Shown piece after piece: positions 23,413 through 34,082 of a stretch of 64,000 nt of DNA. Source of the stretch: Verpa conica (lineage: Eukaryota; Ascomycota; Pezizomycetes; Pezizales; Morchellaceae). Position numbers and translations under genes: made by a program. A model generated the notes under the pieces. The model was given only the letters and a program-made list of their open reading frames with translations. It ran no database searches and was not told the origin of the DNA. The DNA is taken from the NCBI GenBank assembly GCA_033030425.1, contig JAUFSD010000012.1, forward strand, positions 1,240,001-1,304,000. Reading direction: 5' to 3'. Position 1 is the first letter of the stretch. Each line of letters begins with the position of its first letter.

Positions 23413-24069
23413 ATGCAATTCTTCAACTTCGCCATCACTGCTTCCGTCCTCGCCGCCCTTGCCGGTGCCGCTCCCCTTCCTCAGGAGGAAGCCCCAACTG
23501 GTACCTTCTCAGGATTCCCATCCGGCGTTGCGCCCACTGGTAGCTTCCCATCCGGCGTTGCCCCCACTGGTAGCTTCCCATCCGGCGCTGCCCCCACTGG
23601 TAGCTTCCCATCAGGAGTCGCTCCATCCGGCGCTCTGCCTTCCGGCGCTGCTCCTTCCGGTGGCTTCGGCGGTCCCGGCCGTGGCGGCCGTCAATCTGGC
23701 ATGATCCCCTCCGGTGCCGCTCCCTCCGGCCCAATTCCATCTGGTGGCTTCGGCGGTCCTTCCGGCGTCGCTCCTTCCGGCGAGGCCCCCGCCCCTACTG
23801 GTACAGCTGTTGCCTCCGAAGCTGCTTTCAACGTTGCCGCTGTTGGATCTGAGGCCCCGGCTCCTACTGCTATTCCCACTGGTGTTGCTCCTTCCGGTGT
23901 CTTCCCAAGCGGATCTGCTGGCCCGGCCCCTACTGGCGGTGCTGGCTTCGGCGGTCACCATGGCGGTCATCATGGTGGTCATGTGTCTGGTATCCCATCT
24001 GGTGCTATCCCATCTGGTGCCGCTCCCTCTGGTGCCGCTCCTTCTGGTGCCGCTCCCTCTGGCATTTAA
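23413..24069 (+). CDS. Secreted Pro/Ser/Gly/Ala-rich repeat protein
   Basis: 218 aa. A signal peptide (MQFFNFAITASVLAALAGAAPL, cleavage after AGA or so) precedes low-complexity sequence of PSGVAPTGSF and PSGAAPSG repeats. A His/Gly patch (GHHGGHHGGH) lies near residue 180. No cysteines and no GPI-type hydrophobic tail, so probably a soluble or wall-trapped extracellular protein. The TATA box, C/T-rich start, UTR intron and A-rich ATG context suggest strong expression. Not assigned to a named family. The coding minisatellite makes length polymorphism likely. Confidence 0.8.
   Translation: MQFFNFAITASVLAALAGAAPLPQEEAPTGTFSGFPSGVAPTGSFPSGVAPTGSFPSGAAPTGSFPSGVAPSGALPSGAAPSGGFGGPGRGGRQSGMIPSGAAPSGPIPSGGFGGPSGVAPSGEAPAPTGTAVASEAAFNVAAVGSEAPAPTAIPTGVAPSGVFPSGSAGPAPTGGAGFGGHHGGHHGGHVSGIPSGAIPSGAAPSGAAPSGAAPSGI
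23515..23604 (+). repeat. 30-bp coding minisatellite, three units
   Basis: Three near-identical 30-bp units starting TTCCCATCCGGCG and ending CCCACTGGTAGC, followed by a diverged fourth. They encode the PSGVAPTGSF decapeptide in frame. Confidence 0.85.
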
Positions 24070-24459
24070 GTAGCCACTAGCATTTATCTATGGTATGAAG
24101 CACCATCTCCTTTCACATCATTCAGTAACTAAAATTTTTCTTCTAGGTCTGTATACGCCATTTGAAAAACAGTTGGAGGATAGTTTTTAGTGTTTGCGGG
24201 TTTTAGTCTTGTTTGTAACTTTTTTTCTTTCTTTATAAAGAGCAGTGGAAAGATTGGCTGGGCCTTTCACTTTGTATATTGTGCTTTTGTATAGTTTGGC
24301 TTTACTGGCCGACAATAAAATAGAGATATTCTTCTCGAAACCGTGGTTCAATCGTCCCAATACTCTCCCATCTATAATTTCACTTGGCTTCAACCCATTT
24401 CGTCTCGATGTTAAGAATTCGCCCCTCGATCCTTTAAGATCCCGATAAATTCTGTTTGC

Positions 24460-25690
24460 GGTCCCCTGTACGCCAAGTGAAGTGGCATGTATTCATGCAC
24501 ATCTTGAGCATCTATATCCGTACAACTTTCTAGCAAAGAATCAGTAACTCGAGACTGAGAAATTTCCTCTGCACTAGGAGATAGAGCGGTAAGCGTTTAT
24601 CCAGATCCCAAGCATTGATATCCGCACTATTTTCCAACAGCACCTTTACCACACCAACAGAAATCCTCAATGCTGCATAATGAAGCCCTGATATCAAGCG
24701 GATAAAGATCTGCACATTTATATCTGCTCCATTCTCTAGTAAAAGATTGACCATTTCTCCAGAACTCGTACATACAGCCATTTGGAGGGTGTTGCTGATC
24801 CCTTTGTAAAGGCGGTATCGGCCTCAACCTCCTCGGGCTGTGAGGGGTTCGACCCAATTTATCTGGTACCTTGCAGAAGCAGGATGCTATGGAGAATACT
24901 ATGCTCTGTCAACATTAACACTGTATTAACATCGTCCATTCTATTGACAAGACTGAGTGGTGTTTCTTTGGTGATAGTTGTATATATCTCAATATTTCCG
25001 GTGGTGTGGATGCTGGCCCGTTCTTTAGTAGCACTCTGACTACCTTGTCCTAGCACTTTCTTGTTGCTATAATCAGGGACTTAGAACCATCACAGCAACC
25101 ATCAGGGCTAAACCCATGGCTTAGTAACGCTCCAACTGCTATCCCACCACCATGTTCCACTGCTGGTGAAAGTGCGAGTTGCGGGGAACAACTTTCCAGA
25201 AAAGGGTACCTCTTTAATTCTGGGGTCCTCGAGTCAAAGGATGGGTTGTGATATTGCTCGAGCGCTAACCTAAGCAAACCATGATGCCACTGCTCTATCG
25301 CCCATACAATCGGAGATACTGGATGGCCTCTGGGTTTATCTATCAGAGCTAGAATCGCTACTTGATTTGTAATCCACTTCCAGGCCCTTTATGGAAGATT
25401 TTAGTGTTTCTGTCGGTGACGATATGACCTCTTTCTGTATTGAGCTTAAATACAGCTACGTTCCCCTTTTCAAGAAAATATCGAGCCAGGCATCTATCTC
25501 CACACAATACTGCCTAGTGGAAGATTTGGATCATCTGATCCTACGACAGTGGCGTGGAGGAGTGGTGTAAGTATGGCGGCGAAACGGCGGCTGACTCGGA
25601 TGAGGGAGCAGAGATCTTTATGCTTGAGGTTTTTGACAATAGTTATTATGAGCTCGCTAGGGACACAGGTGATGATGCTCTCGTGATGCT
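24460..25690 (-). pseudogene. Decayed F-box/ankyrin gene
   Basis: On the minus strand an F-box is readable at about 25690-25560 (VPSELIITIVKNLKHKDL, then RVSRRFAAILTPLLH). Broken ankyrin pieces follow in shifting frames: LALSPAVEHGGGIAVGALLSH near 25150, KETPLSLVNRMDDVNTVL near 24930, MVNLLLENGADINVQ and VVKVLLENSADINAWD at 24750-24600, and a last piece with MPLHLAY near 24480. Stops and frameshifts separate every block and no ATG precedes the F-box. The order matches the intact gene at 6869-9073, so this is a dead relative. Confidence 0.75.
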
Positions 25691-25699
25691 CTTGGTGGA

Positions 25700-26560
25700 T
25701 TCATCGTGATGTAGTTTAAGTGTAGTGAGTAACGAGGGATTGATATAAGGCCTTTGGAGTGTTATCAGCTTACGCATGCTACCGGCTTGGCACGAGATGT
25801 CCAATAGCTACCTTGGCAACGCCACAGCAGTTGATATGGTTCTCAATTCATCTGCCACCTCGAGTATTTGTTAGGACATTAGCAAGATTGTATTTAAGTT
25901 TAGTGTAACTCGCTACCGACCGACCGCGCCACTCACCGGTTCTCACTCGCTACCGGTGGAGTGGCTGCAACAGCCACCGGAGATCAGCATATAGAGCCAA
26001 AATGTGATCATGTTCAGTGAATATAGTTCCAACTGACCTTATTCACGATCTAAATTTTTTAGTTACAATCATTCCAGCAGTTATTTTGGTGCACACCACA
26101 GCATTTTGATCTCCCAGTCCCGATTGTAGGTTACTAAAAATAAGCGACTATATATATGACGCGATCAACCACTAAGAACTGCAACCACCTCGATGAAGCT
26201 GCAGCCCTAGAATGAAGTAATAGAAAAGAGAGCTATGATACCGGTACTCACTGAAACTAATTCTAAGTTACGGGCGCAATAATTCCGGTCTAGAGACTCG
26301 GTTACAATCAGCGAGATTCCATTTTTTAGCTACATGTTAGTACCCATGTTGGCTCTTCATGTGGCTCGTTAAGCGGTATCTGGGTGTGGAGCGTATCTGC
26401 GGCTCCCACGTTGCAACGTCATACCGTGGGTGGCTGAGCTTGGGGTAATCATACAAGTCCAAGAATTTGTCATTGCAGAACGTCGGGTTATTTACTGTGT
26501 TGCCAGTTATAGCTTTTTGTAATTGGTGAATACTCTAAACTGAGTGGGTTTGATCTTTGG
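25700..26560. other. Intergenic
   Basis: No gene seen. A near-perfect inverted repeat (CCACTCACCGGT against ACCGGTGGAGTGG) lies at about 25930-25970. Confidence 0.5.
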
Positions 26561-26565
26561 CCTTT

Positions 26566-26571
26566 TATAAG
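26566..26571 (+). promoter_or_regulatory. TATA-like box of the DUF3455 gene
   Basis: TATAAG followed 30-40 bp later by a C/T-rich start-like stretch. A 5'-UTR intron is likely at 26681-26850 (GTAAGT..TTCTAG), just before the ATG. Confidence 0.55.
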
Positions 26572-26861
26572 TAGTCGAGGGATCTTCCTGCTGCCAGTAC
26601 CCTTTCTCTCAACATAAAATCAATATCACAATCTTTCCTTGTACACATCTAGGCCAATAGCACAATAGGTTCTTTGACTGGTAAGTTGATTTTTCGCTTG
26701 TTTTTCTTTTCTTTTTCTTTTCTTTCTCTCGGTCAATATATATATTCCCTACAAGTCAGTCTACGGATACCACTTTTATATCAATAGCATTACCGGCACA
26801 CTTCGATTCTCTCTTTTCATATCTTTAGACCTCAACTCTTTTTGTTCTAGTTTTTGCCACC

Positions 26862-27710
26862 ATGCAGCTCCTCCAATCTGTTGCCATCTTTACTGGCCTG
26901 TTATCTACGGCTATCGTCAGCGCACTGCCCACTGCCTCTCCACAGAGTGGCCCGATAGTCACCAGCTGCGACCTTCTAGAGGCCATTCTCCCAACCAGTA
27001 ATGGTAACTATCCTACTGACTACTTTCTCACTCCATTTCTGAAAAAAAAAAAAAACTAACACCACCTCCAGGAACCAATGCGCTCACAGCTCCCGACGCA
27101 GGGCTCAAACTGACCCGAGTTGTTCTCGGCCGGGGCACACAAAACTACACCTGCGCCGATTCCACCGCCTCCACCATCCCCATCACTGCCGGCGCCGTAG
27201 CAACCCTATACGACGCATCCTGTCTCGCCGTCAACAGCCCCGAGCTCCTCCACCAGCTCCCCGACGTGATCGTCTCACTCACTCAATCCTTCACCCACGA
27301 CCTCCTCAGCGGACTCGACGGCAATGTCAACATTGTAGGTCGTCACTACTTTGCCCCAGACTATGCCACCCCGGTCTTCGACTTCCGCTTGAACCCCGGT
27401 CAGACAAAGATCTTCACAGGGACTAGGAAGGAGTCACTTAATGCCCCGTCGTTTGCGGCGAAGGGTGCTAATTCGAATGAGCAGTTTGGGGCGGTCAGTT
27501 GGTTGAGTCTGAAGGCCCTGCCGGATATGAGTGTGGGTTATAAGTTGGTGTATAGGGTTAAGACTGCTGGTGGTATGGCGCCGGCTACGTGTTATGGCCG
27601 TCCCGAGGAGTTTGGGATTCAGTATGCTACTGAGTACTGTAAGTACTTTTCCGGGTTCCTAGTTTTTTGGTGATTATAGGCTAATCTTCGTTTTAGGGTT
27701 TTATGATTAG
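26862..27710 (+). CDS. Secreted DUF3455-family protein
   Basis: Three exons: 26862-27003, 27072-27638 and 27697-27710, giving 240 aa. The 68-bp intron (GTAACT, CTAAC branch, CCAG) contains a poly-A run. The 58-bp second intron (GTAAGT..TTTTAG) leaves a last exon of only five codons, which restores the family's EYWFYD ending. Signal peptide at 1-21. Family hallmarks: LGRGTQNYTCAD, AGAVATLYDASC, VGRHYFAP, VSWLSLKAL, YRVKTAGGMAPATC. These proteins are often labelled malate dehydrogenase in fungal databases, but nothing here resembles a dehydrogenase; the function is unknown. Four cysteines fit disulfides in an extracellular protein. Confidence 0.88.
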
Positions 27711-29170
27711 AATGTCTGCTTCTCGGTTTGTTGTAGTCATAATCTAGGTGTTTTTTTGTTTTTTTTTGGGAGGGGGTGGTTTGGATTTGTCGTTCTTTTG
27801 GGATTTCCTTTTGTACATGTATGATAGTACACAATATATAGATTCGTTTCTCATGAATAATCACTCGTACAGTTTGTTAGCAGTGGTTATGTAACTAGTG
27901 ATAGTAAAAAGACCCAGTACCTCAAGAATTAGGAAACGGGGCAAGAAAAAAAATTCTATGAATAGTTCCTTGAGTACGACAACACCTTTTACCCCCAACC
28001 CATAGTATACCTCATCAATCAAGTTTCCATCCCCCCACTTCACAGAGAGCATCGTCTATCCCCATGACACAAGGTATCTAAAATTTGCGCACCTGCCAAC
28101 ATCGTACCCATAACTAAGCCTAGTGGGGGAAAGGAAAAGAGAAAGAAAAAAGAAAAAAAGGATAAAGTGCACTCACAAGACCCTCGCAGGAAGATGGGGG
28201 TTGCTTTACATATAAGACATGATCACAATTTAGAGTAGAGTAAAATTCCCATCCAGCCACGTGGGACCCCAACAGTTCGTCTAGATCAGTGCGCTCTTTG
28301 ACTATCTCTAACTGCTGTTAGCTAGTATATTAGTGAATCACAAGGCGATGACTTTTACCACCCCTCTAAAAATATGTACTGTGTCGGGCGATATAATATA
28401 TACAGTCCTAATGTGCGGAAATGCCTAAACTCCCCCTCGCTGATCAAGTTTTGATACGAGGCTCTAGACTGCATCACGAGAACTAGGATTTTTTTCCCTT
28501 TTTTTTCGCACTTTTTCTTGCCTCATCAGTACGTGCAATTTTATTCTAAGAAAGAGGCTCTTTAGCCAAAGACGTGGAATGGGGTAGATAGTTAGCTATA
28601 ATTAAACTCGGTTGGTATGCAAGGTAAGCCTGTGTTACCATCGCTAACCCCATTAGGGTAACCGGAAGCTGGGCCTTGACATCAGATATCGACGAATCCT
28701 TTAGTAAACGTGTATATGTCCATGCGCTTTATAGTACGAGGAAGGTAGCAGGTAATAGAGCCCCAAGCTTAAAATCGCCCCCATTCTAGATTACCCGGTA
28801 GCCCACAATGTTGTTCTCTTACAGATATCAGTCGATGTTGTTGATTACCTTCCCGCGCCTTGCCGACTGTGCTGGTACAGATAGCCTGAGTCGGTTCTTC
28901 TACGCTATGAAGAAATAACGAGGTAAGCTTTTCACCGAAGCTTCGGTTATAATTCAAAATATCCAGAGAAGTAATAATAATAACCGGAAGTAAGTTCTTG
29001 ATTATTTAAATATTTTTTTACGGAAGTCCGATGCGTAGATGCGGCTAAGTAGCGGAAGTGTTTGGTTACTCAACACAACCCCAGTACTACTGATAGTATA
29101 CTCTGTGATTAGCTTGGTGATAGGAAAGATCTCGCGGTTTTTGATATCTCTAATAATTTCTCCAAAAGCC
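27711..29170. other. Intergenic
   Basis: AT-rich with purine and pyrimidine runs. No supported gene or element. Confidence 0.6.
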
Positions 29171-29177
29171 TATAAAA
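29171..29177 (+). promoter_or_regulatory. TATA box of the cysteine-rich protein gene
   Basis: TATAAAA about 105 bp upstream of the ATG, in the usual position for highly expressed fungal secreted-protein genes. Confidence 0.65.
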
Positions 29178-29276
29178 GCCCTTTATGAAGAGCACCAATC
29201 CTATTTCTCAACTCGCCACCATCATTCAACTCCTATCAACCAAATAAACTCCAATCCTTCCAACACAGCCCCCAAA

Positions 29277-29780
29277 ATGAAGCTATCCACCAGCCTAATT
29301 TCTTTCATCTCCTTGATCACTATCGTCAATGCTGCTCCCGGCAATCTTTTCGCCCGTGATAATGCGTTGTGCGAAAGTTGCCAGACGGATTGTCATACTT
29401 CCTGCAATGCCCTCACGAATGAAGTGGCGAAAGCAACCTGTAACAGCACTTGCTGTAAGTACCCATAAACTACTAGGTCAAGTTTTGAGGTCTCGACTGA
29501 TAATTATCGTTGTATAATAGGTACTGGTGCGTGTAGAAGCTCCGGTGCCTGCGCAGAATGGCCATCATATATCTGCCCAGGCGAGGTAGACTTGTGCACA
29601 AGCTGCCAGAATGATTGTCATACATCTTGTGACAAGATTTCCAATGCAGCTGGAAAGGCGGCCTGCAATTCTTCCTGCTGTTAGTTCCCATCTTATAATA
29701 CTTTTGATCGATACTAACATGGCATATTTGTTTGCTTAGGTGCTGCTTGTATAAGTGCTTCCGCTTGCACCACCTGTTAA
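29277..29780 (+). CDS. Small secreted cysteine-rich protein with two duplicated modules
   Basis: Three exons: 29277-29454, 29521-29679 and 29740-29780, giving 125 aa with about 20 cysteines. Signal peptide (MKLSTSLISFISLITIVNA), then a possible Kex2-like site (LFAR). Module 1 (LCESCQTDCHTSC...CNSTCC) and module 2 (LCTSCQNDCHTSC...CNSSCC) are clear duplicates. Both introns are phase 1 and interrupt the second cysteine codon of the CC pair at the same place; the second has a perfect ATACTAAC branch site. The protein looks like a fungal effector or wall-associated small secreted protein. I recognise no named family and make no claim about activity. Confidence 0.85.
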
Positions 29781-30257
29781 AAATGTGTTTTCAGTATTTC
29801 GGGTGGAGGAGTATATATTATGTAATTGTCTAAGGTCTTATTTGTAGTTGTCACCATAGATAAATTTCAGTATACGTGTTAGAAAGCTTTCAAACTCTTA
29901 GTCAAGCAGTGGATCTGGGAAATAAATTTATCCGTCCAAATCGAGTGATAGCTTATGATAAAACCGTATATTCCTCGTCCTAGAATATCACTCGGTAGCT
30001 CTGTTAGACTGCAACTCCAGCCATTCGGCACAAAGGAAACACTTAGTGGCCCCCAAGCGCGTTGACGCGTAATCACGTTATCAAACAGATCTGCAGGGGT
30101 GAACGATAAACTAAGACAGGGATACGAGACTCACCTTCAGGCATCTCATCGGTGACAAACCTCACAACAATAACAACGAAGACACGTCATATCCTATGCG
30201 ATAGACGAAACAATCCTTACTTTCCTCTGAAGCACAAAAAAAGAAGGGGCTTTCATC
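29781..30257. other. Intergenic
   Basis: Terminator side of the cysteine-rich gene and promoter side of the membrane-protein gene. No further feature seen. Confidence 0.5.
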
Positions 30258-31437
30258 ATGACAATCAAAACAGAGTTTGACACGGAGGATAACCGTTCCC
30301 TTGCCATCTTCGGCTCCTATTTCGCCCTCTGCGCAGGGCTTCTTTCCCTTGTTCTCTCCGGTGTACGCTTCCGTAACTTTTCTAAAGCGTCAGGATCATG
30401 GACATTCACGCTTCTCACGCTGGCATCGCTGGGAACGACGTGGTTTTATATGGTCTCGTTCTTCATGAAGTCTTACAACGACTGGGAGGTATTGCAGGCG
30501 CCGGGCATTGATGGAGAGATTCGCTTAGGGCCATGGCTTAAAGACGTCAAGCTATTCCAAGAGGCCTGGGGAACTGTTGTCGAGGAGCCTACCAGGTGGT
30601 GGTGGAGCCAGCAGATCTTCCTCTCGACGTGTGGGTGGACTGTATTTTTGGCTTCAGAAGGTCAGTATTGTTTCTTCCTCCTCCGGCGACGTGTATACTT
30701 ACTCTCACGAAGGTTCTCGCCGCGGAATCAAACACCTCTGGGCGTTCATGCTCCTCGGCCAAGTGGTCGCAATGTCCTTCGTCATGAACCTCTTTTTCTT
30801 GACCATCCTTTTGCATGATGCCTCTCCGGCCCCCCCTGCAAATCCGGAACCCAAAATCGACGCGGCAGAGAAAAAGGCAAAGAGGCTTCCGAACTGGTTA
30901 TACTTTGCAGTCACGGTGCCTTTGGTAGTTTCTTACCTCTTTAGCTTCATGACCCCTAGAACTATAAACACTAGTGCCTTTCTCCCATTCTTGCTTGTCC
31001 CGCACGTTCTACTTGTTTTGATCCCATTGGTATTTGGGCGTCTTGCAGCTCGTGGTGTGTTGAACGTGCATATCCCAGCGAACCGGTGGAAAGGCTTTTG
31101 GAAGCCACAGTATCGCCTTTGTGCCTTTGTATCTGTTGTTTGCCATGCGCACGCGATCTCTAATGTCGCTGTGTCTGGTATGACTGTTAGGGATGTTGTA
31201 ATGGGTACTCTTACCTCGTTGTATGACCACCCTGCCGTGTCTTCCGTTGGTTGGGATGTTATCATGGTTGGTATTAGTGTTGGTACCTGGGTCGGCGTGC
31301 GTGGGCTTGATTTTGGAGTTCAGCCGGAGAAGAGGCGTGAGGGTGGGGACTGGGTGAATGCCATTTCTGGATGGATTTATATGGCATTGGGATCTGTTGG
31401 ATTGAATGCGTTGGCATTTGCAGGAGAACTGGAATAG
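30258..31437 (+). CDS. Multi-pass integral membrane protein, unknown family
   Basis: Two exons: 30258-30660 and 30713-31437, joined across a 52-bp intron (GTCAGT, CTTAC branch, GAAG), giving 375 aa. The splice turns two out-of-phase frames into one and joins VFLASEG to SRRGIKHLW. About eight hydrophobic helices are visible, for example near 17-37, 47-70, 118-136, 147-172, 193-213, 220-242 and 262-285, with a final pair at 300-365. A charged cytosolic-type loop (KIDAAEKKAKR) follows the fourth. There is no signal peptide or known transporter motif. Similar uncharacterised membrane proteins occur in filamentous ascomycetes; the role is unknown. Confidence 0.75.
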
Positions 31438-31662
31438 TGCTTGTAGGGAGATTAATTGTCGATGGAATAGTGTGATGTTTGAGATGGATTGGTTAAAGAT
31501 AGATTGAGTAGAGCCTGAATTTACATATCGGCGGTGCATACCCTCGAATACATATTTCTGTGAACATCAACCTAACCACAGAGTTGACAAGTACTTCAAG
31601 GAAAGGGAAAATAGAGTCCACTCGCTAATAGGAGTGTACTAGTCGCCGTAACTCTTGAAACC

Positions 31663-32543
31663 TCAGAAAATGACGGTGATTTCTGACTCTGGGATACTCC
31701 CAGCCAGCTCCATGATATGGCACCAACCTTTCTCCCTATCTCGTCCAAGTACTACACGGTACTCACCAAGCTTCGCAATAGAAACCTTGACTTCAGTATT
31801 ATCAGAGCTCATCAGCTCACTCTGTTCGATCCCCCAAGCCTCGCAAAAACACCCGAAGAAACACCGAAAGCTAATCGTTAGCGGGGCGAAAACAGGTATG
31901 ATTATGTTTTCCGGGCCTAATCGAGTTTTGAAGGCGTGGTTAACCTCTTTAGAGTCTGAGGGGAATAAGAGGAGGTTGCTTCTGCGTGTAGTGACAGTAC
32001 TGAGTTCATTCTCTGGATTAGAAGGCTGAGTACTTGTTCCACGAAGGCTTTTTTGGCTGAAAGGGCTTGCACCAGGCAACAGGCCCCTCATCCCTTCATC
32101 CAAATCCCCACCTTCATGCCCAACGCCTCTAGCCTGCTCCAGAGAAGCCATTTTAGGTTTTCTCCCCTTTCTTCTCCGCTGTCGCTCGTTCTTTGCTCGA
32201 TTCATCACAAGTGCTCTAAAATATCCTATGATACTGATATCCTTGTTATTATGACATTCAAATATCTGGGATAGATAAAACCTCACTTGTCCCTATCATC
32301 AGCCATCCTCCACTTCCCCTGAGCTCCTTGACCCCAAAACTGCTGCCCGATGCCATTATCGAAGTATCCAATGACCCAGGATTGAAAGGCCTCTTTGTCC
32401 CTCAATGGACCGGCTACCCCGATCGAGTTCTCAGGCTCGTTTTGAATATGTTGTGTCACAATTTCCCAGATTTTTCGAAAGGCTGGGTTTGAGAGTCCGC
32501 TGAGCTGTTGGAACTGGCATTTCTTGATTTCGTGAAGGGCCAT
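31663..32543 (-). CDS. Array family member A: two-domain protein of unknown function
   Basis: Exons 32543-32287 and 32233-31663 (intron 53 bp, GTGAGG..ATCAG, phase 2), giving 275 aa. N-terminal domain: LSNPAFRKIWEIV, then EPENSIGVAGP and GYFDNGIGQQFWG. Exon 2 opens with IIGYFRALVMNRAKNERQRRRKGRK (amphipathic helix plus Arg/Lys patch). A Ser/Gly-rich linker follows. The C-terminal domain runs from FKTRLGPENIIIPVFAPL to PESEITVIF. Leftmost member of the array; it lies tail-to-tail with the membrane-protein gene. The acceptor was chosen by comparison with its paralogues. Unlike the others, its linker lacks a clear SPKR motif. No known family recognised; the basic patch suggests a nuclear protein (inference). 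Confidence 0.75.
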
Positions 32544-33032
32544 TATGCGCTGCTGAGGGATAGAGGATATGTGTTATTGAGTGTATCAAGGTATGATGTC
32601 CTGTTAGTGTAGGAAGCTTAAATCACGCTAGTATACAGGTCAATGTTGGCTTCGATGTCCACTACTTCGTTAAAACGGTTTTCTAAGTAGGAAATATGAG
32701 TATTCAAGAACATTCGTTTAACTTCTCGATTTTATCATCATAGCACTATTGCTATCATTCTAGAGGTTGGACATGGGTTAAACGAAATTTATATTATTAC
32801 TAGAGCTTGCTATAATGAGGATTGAAGCACACTAGGGCCAAATTCATGCCTGAGACTTAGGATCCTATCTAAGGCGCTATAGACTATGAGTTTCGAGCTC
32901 TAATGGCCTTTTAAGATTTTACTAGATTTACTCCTAGGTTATTAAGACTACAAATTACTCAAGATCGTACTCTATGCACTAGAATCTCCCATAGAACGTC
33001 CACATATAAAGAACGTTTTTGAGAAAGCGCCC
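32544..33032. other. Spacer between members A and B
   Basis: AT-rich. No gene; presumed promoter of A and 3' flank of B. Confidence 0.5.
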
Positions 33033-34082
33033 CTACTCATTCCAAAACTCGATCATGATCTCGGACTCTGGCATGTCTACAACCCGTTTCATGACACAGG
33101 ACCAGCCTCTCTCCCTACTCCGCCCAAACCCGATCCGAAACTCTCCCAGCCCAGAGACAAAGACCTTAACCTTAGTCTCTTCAACATTAACCACGTCACT
33201 CTCAGCCCCCCAAGCCTCACGGAAATACTCAAAGAAGCTTTGAAAACTGACTGTCAGAGGTGCAAAAACATGGTTCATTGCATTCTCAGGACATATCCGT
33301 GTAATGAAAACACGATCATCTTGATAGGGGTCTGGAGTATTTGAGGGAGACCTTTCACTACTTGAAGTCTCAGAATCAGACCCCTCAAGGCCATCTAGAA
33401 AAGAGGTGAGCCTGATACGTTTTGGGGGACTTGAGGTTCGTGCTTCATCCTCATGTGTGTGTTTCTTTGGCGATGGATGTTCGGGGAGGGAGCTCGCCGG
33501 AGGATCAATAGTATTGGAGTTATTGATAGGCTCAGAGTTGTCGTGAGGTTTTTTCTGCTGAGAGCTAGAGGAGCGCGTACTAACTGGTAGAGCTGATGAA
33601 TGGTACTGTATCATGCCTGGAGGAATCTCGTACTCTTCGTCCTCACTCTCCTCAGCCTTTTTACACCCACGCCTCCGGCGTCTAAGCTCTGTTGACGCCT
33701 GATTAATTACTAGTTGGGTAAAGAATTCTGCAATTCTGCAATCCGTTTATTCAGCCTTGTCATATTCTCCTAGGAACGAAAGACTAAAGAAAGAAAGTAA
33801 GTATACATACTCATCACCATGCTCATCAAGATTCCACTTTGAAAATGTTCCAGGACCCCAGAAGCGTTCCGAAATTCCATTACCAAGTAAGGTATTTGTC
33901 CATGTCCGGAATCCTTGTTTTACCGTCGAATTCTGCCCTTGCCATGGACTAGATAACCCGATGGAGTTGTCGGGTTCTTTTTGGAGATGCTGTCTCACGA
34001 TTTCACGGAGCTTTGCAAGAGACTTTACGGGAAGTTGGCACTGTTGTTTGAGCTGTTGAGATTTGCAGATAATATTAGGCAT
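33033..34082 (-). CDS. Array family member B
   Basis: Exons 34082-33811 and 33735-33033 (75-bp intron, GTATGT..TGCAG, phase 2), giving 324 aa. An ATG 11 codons upstream is possible, but MPNIICKSQQL aligns with the other starts. N-domain: LREIVRQHLQKEPDNSIGLSSP and NGISERFWGPGTFSKW, with a longer insert between motifs. Exon 2 begins IAEFFTQLVINQASTELRRRRRG. The long Ser/Pro/Glu linker carries SSPPKRIRL (nuclear-signal-like). C-domain: FITRICPENAMNHVFAPL to SEIMIEFWNE. A TTATTAA-type box lies about 45 bp upstream of the start. Function unknown. Confidence 0.8.
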
